Shown here piece after piece: positions 36,464 through 49,059 of a DNA stretch of 64,000 bases (positions are counted from its first letter, which is position 1; every line of letters begins with the position of its first letter). The position numbers were made by a program, and so were the translations under genes. Location of the stretch: positions 14,448,501-14,512,500 of the forward strand of contig JAIVEN010000012.1 in the NCBI GenBank assembly GCA_026686845.1, read 5' to 3'. Source of the stretch: Adenanthera pavonina (Eukaryota; Streptophyta; Magnoliopsida; Fabales; Fabaceae). Under the pieces are notes generated by a model. That model saw nothing but the letters and a program-made list of their open reading frames with translations, made no database searches and was not told the DNA's origin.

Positions 36464-39393
36464 TGTAATATCCTGAAAATTTTCTTAAATGTTTAAGGTC
36501 TAATATTTTAAAATCTATAAGGAATTTGTAAAAATGAATATATGCCGTTTTGCATAATATAAGGCAAAGACATCAATTAACTCGGTCAGAAAGAAAAATG
36601 AGAAAATAACCTTTTTACCCCTGAAAAAAAAGAAGATGAAAAAAAAAAAGAAAAGAGGATGAGAACGAAGAAGAAGAAAAAGGTGGTGGACTCTACGCGT
36701 GGAATGAAGTAAATTTTATGAATTTTGGGGAAAATTATACCTAATAACCTGAAAGTTTTAAAAATTATAAATTTATCCCGGGCCAAGGTCATTTTTGTAA
36801 ATATGAAAAATTATAGTGAAAATGAAGCTCTCAATGAATTAAGACCATTGGAATATAGTATAAAATTTATTAAGATCAAAATAATATTTATTGGGTAATT
36901 ATGATTTAATATTAATGTCTTACCCGATAAATGTCAGTCTGGACTGCAGGAAGAAGCAATATTCATTCAAGAAAAATGTGTGGGTCTTATATTTGGACCA
37001 ATTGGGATAATTATATTATGGTAATTTTATGATTATAATTAGTATCCCAATAATAGTAAAATATACTATTAAAGTAGCTTTAATTGTCCAGACCGGTCCA
37101 GGATATATCTGAATAAGTAAATATTAAAATTTTTTGGACCAAAATACCCTCCATTTTTTGCTGACCAAGCTGAACATGATAGAATTATATTATTCAATTA
37201 ATTATGTCATTTTCAAGAAAAATCAAGAAGCTTAGGTGGCATAAATTGATTGGTTGACAAAGTTTATAAATACTCCCTCCTTGGCTCATGTGTGCGTCAT
37301 ATTTGGGCAAGAAAAGAAGGGGAGAAGCTGCAGCAAAGTGATGAAGAAAGAAAGCCACGTGAGGAAGGAGAAGAAAAAGGAAAAAGAGAAGGAAATTCAA
37401 GGAAAAAATTGGTAAGCTTCTACTTGTAATTTCTATGGTTTCTAGCTTAGTTCTTGGGTAGTTTAAGATGGTTTCTTTGAACTTTTCTCCCCTCCTCTTG
37501 CTGTTTAGTTCCCGTTTTAATGTGGATTTAGGAAAGAAAGTGGTTTTGTGCCCTGACTTAAAGAGAAAGCATGAGATTAAGCAAAAGGAAGCAAGTATAA
37601 TATGATTTCAGCAAGTTTTGTGAAAAACCAATTTCTTCCTCTTAAGAACAGATTTTGGTCACACCAATAAGGTGGGAAGGATCTGGATTTTCATGTATTT
37701 GATGGCAAAAATGAGTTCCCCATGATGAAAAACCTTAAAGACAAGCATTGGCTCAAGGATTAGGCTTTAGATAAAGAAATTGTGTCTTTAGGGTTTTAAA
37801 TGAGACTTTATGAAGTAGCTACTTGTTCTAGTTGATTGAGCAAGTGTTTAATGATGTTAAGGGACTTGAGGAAGCCTAAGGAGGCTAGTGAAACATTAGA
37901 TTCAAGAGGAAGAGCCAAAGGAATGCTTCAAGGTAGCTAAGTTTCATATTCTTGCTTTATGTTCTTTCATTGTCTTTCTAAGATTAAATTGTGTTGCCAT
38001 ATTGCAATTGTGATTTCTTTGATTGGTCTTGGCTGTAAAATGAGGGGTTTTATTTCCCAGGATGTCTATTTTCTAAGCCGTTATGCTGCCGAAATTTTTA
38101 TGACCAATGTGGCAATTTATTGTTTAAAGGTGATTGATGTGATTAAATGTGATCAGATGTGATTCATTTGACATGATTGACATAATTGCACGAAATGTAA
38201 CTTGCTACTGAGATTGCCCCCAATCTCATCCCCTCAAGTATTCCAAATGACTAGGCACAAGCTATGGCAAAGGGGTCCAAAGAAAAGGCAAGGAGAATGA
38301 AGAAGAAAATGATGCTTAATGATATCTTCAAGTTATAAGTGTATATTTTGAAATTATGTATAAAATTATGTATATGCATATGGATCTGTATCCTTGTGCT
38401 ATTATGTCCTTATGAGCATTATGAAATGTTTGGCATGGATTTGAAACATGAAATGATCATGAGAGCTTGTTATGAAGTCTTGTTTGCCATGTTATATTGT
38501 TAGAAGTTCATTGGTAGCAATGAAAGTAAAGTCAGCACTTTTTGACTGAGACAGGGTAAGTAAGTCAAGTGTTATATATTATCTGAAACTAGAGAGAACA
38601 AAATTTCCAATGAGCTAAAGAACACTCAATTTGGATATGTGTACAATTTATAGTATATTTTTGAAGTTAAGGGTCAAAACTGGACAGTAAAGTAAAAGTT
38701 GCGAAATTCACTGTAAGTATCACTTACTTTCAAAGGGAGTATAAAATCGTACAGAGCTCAAAAAATTCAGTGGTTTACATGTTTGAAATTATCTGTGTTT
38801 TGAGTTCAACATGCCACTAGTTTGAATTCAATTGGAGCTGTGCAATGAGAGATATACAAGTTTTCCCAAGACTGCTCCAATAAGAGTGTGGTTCTGACCT
38901 TTAGTGATTTAAGTTAAAATCATGCCCTGTCTAGACTAAATAAATGTATAAGAAAAATATGATGGTAATTAGACATATATATATTTCCAATGGCATATAG
39001 AATACATGATTTGGCTCAGTATAGAGTTAGATATGAATTTGTAAAGTTACGGCCAAAATCTTGGAAAAGAGAGAAATGACCATTTATACAGTGTAAGTTT
39101 GAGTAATAAACTGTACTAATTGGTCAGGTTAAAGGAAGTTTTCATATTTTTATCTTGTATATCATGTTTCTATATTCATTTAGAGACTTGAAATAAATTG
39201 ATACGATTTTTCTGGATTAAGTTATGATTTTCAAAGTTCGTCCAGAAAACTTGAGAACCAAATGAATAGTACCATATTTTTTTTTATTTAAATATTTTAG
39301 TTCTATTAATGGTTCAAGCTCTTAATATGAGCTAATTGGATGCTGTCCATACTATAATATATGAGAAAATATAGATAAAAGCAAGGTGTTACA
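36464..39393 (+). mobile_element. Gypsy-type LTR (family C), plus orientation
   Basis: It begins TGTAATATCCTG and ends gcaaggtgttaca at 39,393 (2930 bp), the TG...CA pattern of a Gypsy LTR. A ga-rich tract (36,628-36,690) and a gaaagaaag/gaggaaggagaaga tract (37,340-37,390) are present. A clear PBS does not follow (ctggtcaatg), so the internal sequence after it is badly decayed or deleted. Confidence 0.65.
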
Positions 39394-42300
39394 CTGGTCA
39401 ATGAATGTATAGCAATGTACAACTAATTGGCTCAAAATCCAAGGTACCTTCAGCAAAAAATTGATTTATGAGGAAAGATAAGGGGAAAAGAGGGCCTAGG
39501 ATTAGTTGTTAAAGAAAAGGTGCCAATATAGGTTAGGACTTTTCATTTATTTAAGTAAGCAGAATTACTGAGAATAATCTAAATCACAAGTACATTGCAC
39601 CGGCACCTTCGGCTAACAATAGTAATAAGAAAGAGTATATAAGAATAAGAGTGAGTAAGTTTCATAATAACATGTGATTTAAGAAGTAAGGTAAAAGAGA
39701 AGAGGAGGTAGACCAAGCAAGCAAACATTGTTGAAATGCAGAGAGGCTCATCGCAAAAGGCCATTTTTTGTAAGAGATAAGATGGTTCACCAAGTATAGA
39801 AAGCTATGATGGTACCATGGAAATGGCCAATACTAGACGATAAACAAAAGGGAAAGCTTTTTTACTATCCCAGTATAAGGAGTATGAGGATGTAAGTCAT
39901 ATGATCATAATAAAGGTATGATACAAATGCAAGCTATTCTTTTACAATGGTGTTATGAGGCTGGGTTTGGAAATTAATGTTATAAAGTTACAAGGGAATT
40001 TGTTCACTAGTAGTAAGGCCATAATATCCATTGCTAGTCTAAATGAATATCAAAGCACTATAGTAGGTATGAATTTGCTGTAAATCAACAAGCGACTTCT
40101 ACACAGTAAGAATAAAAATGTTGATTTTGCCTACCCCTGGAAATGTTCCATATGCTTAGATTAAGTCATATGTTATAGCCATTGCTCAAGCTGAGAAGAG
40201 CTTGAAGAAGGATGGTAGTGAAATGAAAGTTGATATATGATTTATTGAAGAAATTAGGTAAAGATTTGAAGCCTTTGTAACAGAAAGTTAGCAATGTATT
40301 TATGGTATTTAAGGTGTGAGGTATGAATCAAAAGTACAATGTGAGAGCCCAAGGTATTTGAATAGTGGTAGGTAGTTAGGGAACTACGAAACTTAGATAT
40401 AGATAATTATTGAGCTTAGTATGAAGTCTAGCTATAAAAAAAAAATACTTGGCTTGAAGATTTCACAACGAATGAAATCCTTCAAAGGCGGCCAAGGCAA
40501 AATAAAAGAGAGGTAAATCTTGGGTAGAAGCCAAATTGAGCAAGCTCCTAGGAAGAAGCCAAATTGAGCAAAGAGATGAAATCCTCCATAGAATGATGAA
40601 AGACCTTGCCATAACGAATTCCAATTTAAAACTAGGTTTAAAGAAATAATGTAGTATAAGGTACAAACTTAGGTAGTTTCATACTTGAGTAACTCAATTA
40701 AATCCTACTTAGGGGAGAAATTAAATAATTAAGAAAGCAAGATGCAAATTAAATATAATAAAAAATATAGGAAAAGTGTGCAAGTATGTATGCGAATTTT
40801 TTTTTGTTTAAATATGCAAAAGCTAGACTAAAACTATGTTAATGCAATTAAAATGTAAAATAAACCTATAAAAACTAAACTAACTAGGAGACCAAAACTA
40901 ATATGGGAAGAAGTTTGGATGCGTGTATAGAAGTGTATAAGAGTATGAGTATATGGATGGTATGATATGTACTATTCTAATCCAAAAATTGCCTAAATAT
41001 ATACTAAATTAAATGCAATTTATAATGTAAAATGAAATGAACTAAATATATACATGGACATTAAATGGCCAACATTAATTTAGAAAGTGTGATTGAGTGA
41101 ATGGAAAATATATGGTAAGGTGAGAAATGTCAATACAAATGTATGAAAATGAATAAGAATGATAGCACTAGAATTGGCCATGATTAATAACTAAAATGAG
41201 CTAAAAAAGAAAACTAAAATGATAGTGGATTAATGCAAGAACTAATTAAATACCATATAGATGAAAATGCAATGCAAATTATCTTAACTTATATGCAAAC
41301 TACTAATTACAAGTTTTGGGGGGGGGGTTTGTGACTTGTAAATGTAAATGAGAAGTTAAATCAAACACTAATTAATAACTAAACTAAGAAAATGCTAATT
41401 GATTAAAGAGAGCTAACTGTGCTAAAATGAAATAAATGAGTGAATAAAAAAAATACCATGTAATGAAAGTGATAATCTAGCAACAACTTACGGAGTGGAG
41501 AATTTGTTTTGGGCTTAAATGATTAATTGAACTTATATAATTAACATAATCAAAATATTACATGCTATTAAAACCATTAGATCCAAAATATAAAATGACA
41601 AACAAAATGCCTAAAATGATAACACACCTAAGCATTTCATCAAACACATAATATACAAGATTATGTGACAAATGATTAAGTATGTATGATTTGCACAAAA
41701 ATTCCATAAATAGCAAAAAATTACAGCCCATCAATCATCATCAATTCATCAATTCCAATACTCAATCAAGAACCAAATTACCTAATTAATCACCTACAAT
41801 GTTAATTCCAGCAACCCAGTTCAAAATTAAGGTAAGGAATTCCAATATGCAATTGCCCAAAAGTTTAACAACTTGCATTAACAATTAGCAACCATACAAA
41901 GTTCCTAATTCAAAATCTCAAGTAGTCAAAATACAATCCATGTGCTTTCATTAATAATCAACTAATCCATATATTAATCTCAAACTAAATTATTCAATAA
42001 CCTATCCTAATTTAGCCTAAGACAAGTGTAAAAAGATAAGGAAAATGGAAGAGAAATAACTATCCAAAGCCCAAGTATCATTATAGTCCATAGCCCTTGC
42101 AAAATCCTCTCCAAGTTGTGCTAAATCACCAACACCAACTCACTCTTCATAATAGCAAAAATCTCCACCGCTCAAGTAAACATTCCACAGTCCAAAACAT
42201 AGGAGAGAATAACTGGATGAAATCTGAGGAATGATGTGGAAGCAAGTGATGAAAAGTTGATGAAAATGGAAGGGAAACTGAAGAGGAGAGGAGCTTGAAG

Positions 42301-42540
42301 TTGAAATTGTGAAAAATCACTTTGGACTGTAATGAAGGAAGAGGGCCAAACATGGTGTGGGGAAGGATTGGAGTAGCCAAAAACTGGTGGAAGGTCGAAA
42401 GAGAAATGGAGGAAGACGAAAGAAATCCAAAGAAAAGAAGAAAAGAGGTGGAGGCGGCATTTGCCACTCCCAAAAAGAAAGGTTTCACAGCATAAGGAAG
42501 AAAAGAAGGTAAGGGGTATGTTTGGTTAATAAAAAATGGA
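39394..42540. other. Decayed, A-rich sequence, probably old transposon internal DNA
   Basis: I find no motif of gag, protease, RT or integrase that I would defend. A direct repeat of gaagccaaattgagcaa occurs at 40,527 and 40,555. A G-run lies at about 41,320. The part from 40,690 to 41,650 is strongly A-rich with repeated taaact/taatgcaa phrases. Placement between family-C LTR pieces suggests old retrotransposon sequence. Confidence 0.35.
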
Positions 42541-42956
42541 GCAAGAAATGTAAGGTTATCCAATTAAAAATAAAGTCAGATACAAATAAGCAACTAAAAA
42601 TGAGGAAAAATAAGAAGGTTGGGAAAATAAATTTTCCATAAAATTCCTCTATCAGATAACCAAAATGTTCCTTCAAAATTTTAATCTCCATAAACTATGA
42701 CCCGTAAGAAAATGTTACATGAGATAGATTATGTGCTCAATTAAATAAATGCAGATTAAATTTTAGTTCAAGAAAATTAAATTAATTATGAGATAAAGTT
42801 TAAGCTCAATTGGAGGAAAATTATGTTTCAAAATGATAAAAACAAAAGAAATAAAATACTAAAAAGATATTTATAAAGCTCTTTGACAATTTTACCCTTA
42901 CATGAGTCAATTCTTTTTCATTTCTTTAATCATAATTAAAGCACTAATGACCCATA

Positions 42957-44538
42957 CACTATGCCAAATTTAACTTTTATTGGTGCCCAATAGTTGGCAT
43001 TTATTTTAAAAATATCAACAAAAATCAGGCATAGTAAATAAAGTTAGCGCTTTTAACACTAACGTCATCTATAAGCTATTAAAAGTTGGCATTTGTTGAG
43101 AAACACCATGTTCACTCTCTCATAAAGTTGGCGTTTATAACAACAAATGCTAATAACGCATAAGCTTAGTTGGCGTTTATTAATAAATGCCATCTCCATC
43201 TTTTATATTTTTCCCCATTTCACCCTCACATTCAGAACATCCCCGATCACTTCATACTTAGCCTCCTCCCTCCTTTGTTCTTGAGCACCTCCCGTTCCTC
43301 ACAAGTCTGTTTCTCCATTTCCATCATCGATCTCCTTGTCTCACATTCACATCTGACCTCGTTTAGCTTTGTCCTCTAACTTTTCTCTCACTTCTCCTCT
43401 CAAATCTATGTGAACCCTAGACGCCGATGTGTAAAATCCATCTCTCACATCTCTTGCTCCATTCAACGACCTTGAGCGCCATCTTCAACCTCATCCTCAT
43501 TTGTGTTGGGTTTTGATGGTGGTGGCGGCAATCAGTGGCTAGAGCTTTAACGGCAATTGGTGACAGGCAACCCTTCTCTCTTTCCTCTCTCTCTCTCAAA
43601 GACTGTACCATGGGTTGTCATATTCGCAATTCTCTTCTTCTTTAGGACCATGGAGCTCACACTAATCTTATGCGTTTCAGTTCTTGTAAGCCTCTTGTTC
43701 CCTACCCTCTCTTTCTCTCTTGATCTTTCTCTCTATGGGTCTTTGTAAATATGCTTGACGGTATTTATCCCCTATCTAGGCAAATTTTTTTTTTCAATTA
43801 ATAATCTTGAGATTTGGAATTCAAATTTTGTGGATTTCGTATTGTAAATACCTTTTTTGCTGTGAGTTTATTTACAAAAGTGCCACCGATCATTTTTTTT
43901 AGATCGGTTTCTTTTTTAACCGATCTAAATTATAGATGTAGAAAAGGTATTTTGTAGTAGTGTGTTCATCAAGCTTTTCTGTAGGAACATACATTTATTG
44001 ATTTGGTTAGACTTGCTTGTGAATTGTATTATATTATCTGCATAGTTGGATGAACGTGTGCTAATAGATGTGATGAAGAAACTTTTCAAAAGCTGAAAAA
44101 AAAAGGTGCAAGTATTGGCTTTTGACATTATTTATGTACATATTTTTGTTAAAAAAATATTGGCTTTTGGCATTATTTATTAAATGTAATATATGTTTTT
44201 TTTCAATCAATGAGTTCATTATTGTTATATATATGTAGTTTTTAAAAAAAATATTGGTTTTTGTTGGCATTTATTTTAAATAAATAATGCTAGCAAAAGC
44301 CTATTTTTTAAAAAATATAAAAAAAGAAAAGTTAGCACTTGTGGTAGAAACGCCAACTAAAGTGCCCCTTTAGTTGGCATTTCTGCCACAAATGTCAACT
44401 GAAGTGAATTTTAGTTGGCGTTTATAAAACACCAACTAAAAGTTTTCCCGTTTTTATCGGTGTTGGAATTGTTAGTGTTTTTGAAACGCTAATAAAGGCA
44501 AAAAATAAATGCCAACTAGTCCCTTTTTTGGTGTAGTG
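42957..44538. mobile_element. Non-autonomous CACTA transposon with target-site duplication
   Basis: The left terminus is CACTATGCCAAATTTAAC and the right terminus ggtgtagtg (reverse complement CACTACACCAAAAAAGGG). The element is 1582 bp, flanked by ATA at 42,954-42,956 and 44,539-44,541, the 3-bp duplication expected of CACTA elements. Subterminal repeats of agttggca/ttggcgttta and their reverse complements (gccaactaa) crowd both ends (42,990-43,180; 44,270-44,510). The middle (43,200-43,750) is a CT-rich, leader-like segment with gaaccctag and short open frames but no transposase. A second CACTA-type terminus lies inside at 43,962. Confidence 0.9.
43741..43962 (-). mobile_element. Second CACTA-type end inside the first
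   Basis: ttttgtagtagtg ends at 43,962. Reading inward it has an agatcggttt...aaccgatct palindrome (43,902-43,926) and the box ttatttacaaaagtgcca (43,868-43,885). No matching opposite terminus exists within the element, so it is a captured or residual end of another CACTA copy. Confidence 0.65.
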
Positions 44539-44973
44539 ATAATCATATTGAGAATTATTAAATAGAATAAAATAGGAAGAATTAATTCCTTGAAATAATT
44601 TGGAAGATAGAAAATAATTTAATTCAAGTGGTATATTATATCTATTTTTCAGCTCAATTTTGTAATTAACTTTTACTATGAATCTTATGGAAAATAAGTT
44701 CTAATTAAGGGCCAACATAATTTCTCTTAAAGACCATGTAGGAGATTAATTCTATTAAAAGACCAAGCATATTACTATACTATTTTACTTTCTTTTGCAT
44801 CCTTTCATGCACTTTTATGGTATCTCATAAAAATAGGGACATTACACTCCTACTTCCATATCTCTTCTTACTCTATTTGTCACATGTTCCTCCGGTTCTA
44901 GCCTATTCCATAAAGCACACACATGTCTAAAATGATTAAATATGGATTGTTACAATATACAACATGCAATGAA

Positions 44974-45357
44974 CACTACACCAAATTGCATTTCTTACAA
45001 CATTCTTGGTTCAAAGTTCAATGGAATTATCTCTTAAAAGGAAAAGATATAATTTTGTGGTGGCAAAACATAAATTCTCAATCGACTCTACCTGCCATTG
45101 TTAACTTCAAACTTGACTTGACAAGGTAGAGTAGTAGCCTTGTCAATGAAACATTGTAGTCAAAAATAGAGAAGAAGAAGAAGAAGAGGAGGAGGAGGAG
45201 GAAATATTTGAAGAAAGAAGAGTGAAGAAAAGATTAGGAAGAAAGTGGAAGGGAGAAAAGATTAGCTTCAAAATAAAAACAGTTACTAAGTGATAATTGT
45301 GATATAGAAAATGTAAGGTTAGTTGTTGAAATGAAGAGCTCTTTGGGGATTTTAGAG
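44974..45357. mobile_element. CACTA-type terminus and short unassigned flank
   Basis: CACTACACCAAATTGC at 44,974 matches the CACTACACCAAA type of end seen (reversed) at 44,538. No partner ggtgtagtg is found before 45,358, so the extent is uncertain. A gaa/gga microsatellite lies inside. Confidence 0.4.
45171..45202 (+). repeat. (GAA)n(GGA)n microsatellite
   Basis: gaagaagaagaagaagagg followed by aggaggagga over 32 bp. Confidence 0.9.
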
Positions 45358-46473
45358 AACTACTACAAAAATTGCTTCTTATATCAGTTGCTTACATTAG
45401 TTAAAAAAAATATAAAATGATGATCAGTGGCAATTTTGTAAATAAATTTCTCATTTTATATCTTTCTACATTGGTATTATTAAAAATTGATATAAATATA
45501 TTTATCCTAATCAAATTTATACTAATGGAACTCAATTAAATTATAATTATCTAATAAAATAAATTACAATATATTTTAATACATTTTTAATCTTCATTTT
45601 TACTATTTATGTCGATTTTTTATTGAGAAACCGAAGTAAATTTGCAACAATATAATTCTTTTAAAATATTTATATGATATATTATATTTAACTAAATAAA
45701 AATTACTATATTAATATATTAATTCTTTAAAACTAATTAAAAAGATTTAAGTAATATAAAACTATATGATTTAATTAGATTTTTATATTATAATATTTGT
45801 ATACAAGTATAATTAAATATATTTTTAATATATATTTAATATTTATATCATTTTTTTATAAAAAAAACCAATGTAACTTCATTTATATAGACTTTTCATT
45901 AAAAATCTGATAGATAATGATTTTTATGATATTTATATATTTAATATATAGTTTTTAATATATTTAATATTTGTATCGGTCTTTATATAAAAAAACCAAT
46001 GTAATCATCAAAACCCCCACATCAACCGCCTAAAAATTTGACATTCCCTCCACTTGAAAAGTAGCTTTTTCTTTGTCCCTCCTATGTAGTCTCGTGTCTC
46101 TATCGTCCCTCTCTCTATTTCTTTTCTTCTCCGATGAAAACACACTCTCTGCCTTTGTCTCCATTGAAAATCCATTATGCCTTCGTCTCCTATGTTTCCA
46201 TCTATCTTCATATTTGTTTGTCTTTTCACTCCAAAACCAACAGCCTTCTGCCTTCATCTTTGTTTGCATGCCTTTAGAAACTTGCTTCAATATCCCTTCA
46301 GAAGCTCACTTCAATGGCAACACTAGTTTATATTCTTTACAGGTGCATTTTTTGGTTTTTTTGTTTGTAAATGCTGGTTTATATTATTTTTGTCCTCTCT
46401 ATGTAACAATCGCTAGAGTATTATTGACATAAAACCATAGGAGATGTAGAAGAAAATCTTTTAACTTGCTTAA
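45358..46473 (+). mobile_element. CACTA left end, truncated by the Gypsy insertion
   Basis: (c)actactacaaaaattgc starts at 45,358 with the first base changed. It is followed by the inward box tggcaattttgtaaataaa (45,429-45,447), which is the third instance of this arrangement in the window. 45,450-46,010 is extremely AT-rich with repeated accaatgtaa. 46,030-46,440 is a CT-rich leader-like segment with an open frame (46,073-46,432) rich in Ser/Leu/Phe that I do not recognise. The Gypsy 5' LTR starts at 46,474, and the element's right end is not visible. Confidence 0.55.
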
Positions 46474-48920
46474 TGTAACTCCCCTCATAATATCTTTCTT
46501 GGTATTGTGTACAGCACTAGAGGAAATAGGATGAAGGAAGGTTCAAGTGGAGTCTAGAAGTGCTCCATGCCGTGGCAAGAACCATTCCAGTGGCGTTGTT
46601 TCAGTTGAACATGGTGGTATCGTGGTGAGAGGTCCTGGAGCTGCGGCAGGAATTAGGATTTTTGTTTAAATCCAGATCAATTTAGTCAAACAAAAAGGAA
46701 AGAAACGAAGGGAGTGACGGAGGAAATCGAAGGAGCTTTCCTAGGGTTCAATATTTCCAGCATCTAGGAGTAATTTCTGAACTTTGGAAGCTTACATTCA
46801 TGTTAGTAATTGATTTCTATTACTCCCTATCCATTTTCTTTAGTTGGAATTTTAGGTATTTCGGTTATAAGTTGAGATCTTCGATTTTGGGAAAAATCTA
46901 TCGATTGAAATGGATGAAATAGGGTTGATGAAGTGTTTTGATGTTCATGTTGCTTGGGTGTGAGTTTTGAAGGGTTTTTGTATGATTTGAGCTTAACCCT
47001 AGATTGTTCTTAGTTATGGCTCTTAGGAATCCAAAGTATACTGGATTGTTTGGTGTTTGATAGTTCCTAAGAGCTTATTAACGCATGAAGGTGGTGTTAG
47101 AACCTTGGGTTAGACTCAAGTGGTTGAATTGTGGAATTTGGATATTTGACATATTATGTTAATTAAGGTGTTATGGTGTTGTGAAGGTTGTTTGGTTAAT
47201 CAAGAGGGGTTCAAGTGTACTGGACAATTCAAGAAAGCTTGTGGAACTCGTGTAAGCATGGTATTGATAACTTAAGGTAACTAGGTGTTTGTTTATTTAT
47301 ATTATATTGTATGGTAGTATGTATATATATACATGTTTCTTTCATACCACGATATTTATGTGATTGTGTGTACTATTTTTTATATATCGCGGTATGCACA
47401 TAGCTAGATTATGATTACGATGATGATGGTTATATATGTGATGATGATTATATTGATATGATATGACATGATGCATAGCATGACATTGAGATCATGATAA
47501 TGATGATCATTATTATATGATGATACATGAACATCACCACATGACATTGTGAGACTACAATATATGGCGGATTGGGTGGTGATGAGGTGATAGTGATACG
47601 ATATATGATGATATATTGGGGAGGATAAGGATGAAATATATATGTTAGGGGGGATAGGGATGGGATCCCTACAGCTAAATCACCTCCAATGGCCAGGAAG
47701 GGAAAGGTGCATAGTGGACTGCACCTTCCCTAAATCACTACTAATTCGTGGTGGGAAAGGGGAATGAGAGCCATGGTTCGAACATTAGTGTTACCTTTGG
47801 CCGATACACTAATGGGAGGTGAGTTTGGTGATGTCCCTGAATTAGTCTTCACTGACTGTTGGAAGGGAATTACCTCTACGAAATATCCTATTATGACGAC
47901 AGCCGGTAGTTCTAGCTGTGTGCGAGGGAGATATGCATTCCATTCATTTCACATTACATTCATGAGTTGTATGAGATATATGTATATATATGTGTTTGTG
48001 GTTGTCACCAGTTACTAAGACTCTATCTCACACCCCTCTCCTATAAACTAATCTTTCAGGTGATAGTTCTAGCACTAGTCTGGAGAATACGTGTGAGTAG
48101 CAGCGAACGTGGTAATACTAGGTCTATGTGGTTTATGTATATGGATAATGTATCTTATGCCAAGTAGGATAGAAGATTTTGTACCGAATATAAGATATTG
48201 TAAGGATGGTTATAGATGAATGTATGTTTGTGTTGTATGTTGTATAGTGGTGTTTGTATGCTCAGAATGGTTTTGGGCCTCGTTGGTTTGTTTTAGGGCC
48301 TGTAGCCCGTTTTGTCAAGTTGGGGTTCAAGGGGGTCAAATTTCAGAGGAGTGGTTCCATTAAGGTGAAACCTCTTTTGACAAGTTGGTTTAGAGATATT
48401 AGACCTGTATGAATGGTCATTGAGTGACCATTTGCCTTTAGTGGCAATTAGAGGAGGTTAGTGGTGAGTTTTGGTCAATAAGTGGCCAAAATGGTGTCAA
48501 GGGTCTAGAATCTCCATACAGAGTTTGGTTGAGGTAAAAGTGGTGTCTAGGGATAGATTGAGACTAGATTGACTTATAGGAGTTGGAATCAAGTTAGTCG
48601 GAGGTCGAAGCATAAAGTTATACACGTCGGAAGTTCACCCAGGATGTTAAGTTTTACTGGTGTGAAAACCAGAGGGTGGCGTCATGGTGCCAGTGTCTAG
48701 GCTGCGACGCCAGTGAATGCAGTATTAATGGAGAATTAGGGGAGGCCAAAGCCGCAATGATACCGTAGTGGCTGCAGCCCTAACCCATTTTCTGGCATTT
48801 TAGGATTTGTTTCCACTATTCTGATGCTTTGAAGAGTTGTTTTGAGATGTTTGGGGTGTGTTTACTTGGATTTTGAAGTTTTTCGTCAAGTTTGGAGGTG
48901 TCAGGAGATAAGGTTTTACA
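46474..48920 (+). repeat. 5' LTR of the Gypsy element (family A)
   Basis: It starts TGTAACTCCCCTCATAATATC and ends aaggttttaca. Its 2447 bp align with 1-3836 (minus the insertion) and with 56,173-58,148. The boundary is fixed by the PBS-like sequence three bases downstream. Confidence 0.93.
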
Positions 48921-48923
48921 TTT

Positions 48924-48935
48924 TGGTATTAAAGC
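48924..48935 (+). promoter_or_regulatory. Primer-binding site, mutated
   Basis: TGGTATTAAAGC stands where TGGTATCAGAGC is expected; both changes are C-to-T or G-to-A transitions. Confidence 0.8.
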
Positions 48936-49059
48936 AATGGTTTTAGGCCATTGTTTCTACTTAAAGTACTACTTGGCATAATTGTAAATACATAGACTCT
49001 ATTCCCACTATAATGCTAGTCCAAAACCGTATAATTGAATGTGTTGTTGCTTATGTGCA

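Larger units (their letters stand above)
42541..44846 (-). mobile_element. Family C LTR fragment, split by a CACTA insertion
   Basis: The outer part, 44,539-44,846, in reverse complement begins TGTAATGTCCCTATTTTTATG. It matches the start of the LTR at 36,335 closely: catgaaaggatg, aagagaaattat, and accacttgaat in the same order. The inner part resumes at 42,956 after the 42,957-44,538 insertion (attttacccttacatgagtcaatt, compare attttacccttgaactgggtca near 35,942). The left limit is approximate. Confidence 0.65.

Noticed and set aside
39800..40330. Decayed gag/protease of the family-C element
   Set aside because: Translations contain a few suggestive phrases but no diagnostic motif, so I leave it unassigned.
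42147..42563. 138-codon minus-strand open frame rich in Phe, Leu, Ser and His
   Set aside because: Produced by a ga/aag-rich strand read in reverse inside old repeat DNA; no domain or homology recognised.
46073..46432. 119-codon open frame with hydrophobic stretches
   Set aside because: CT-rich segment inside a CACTA remnant; overlapping open frames on the opposite strand are equally long, so coding is not supported.
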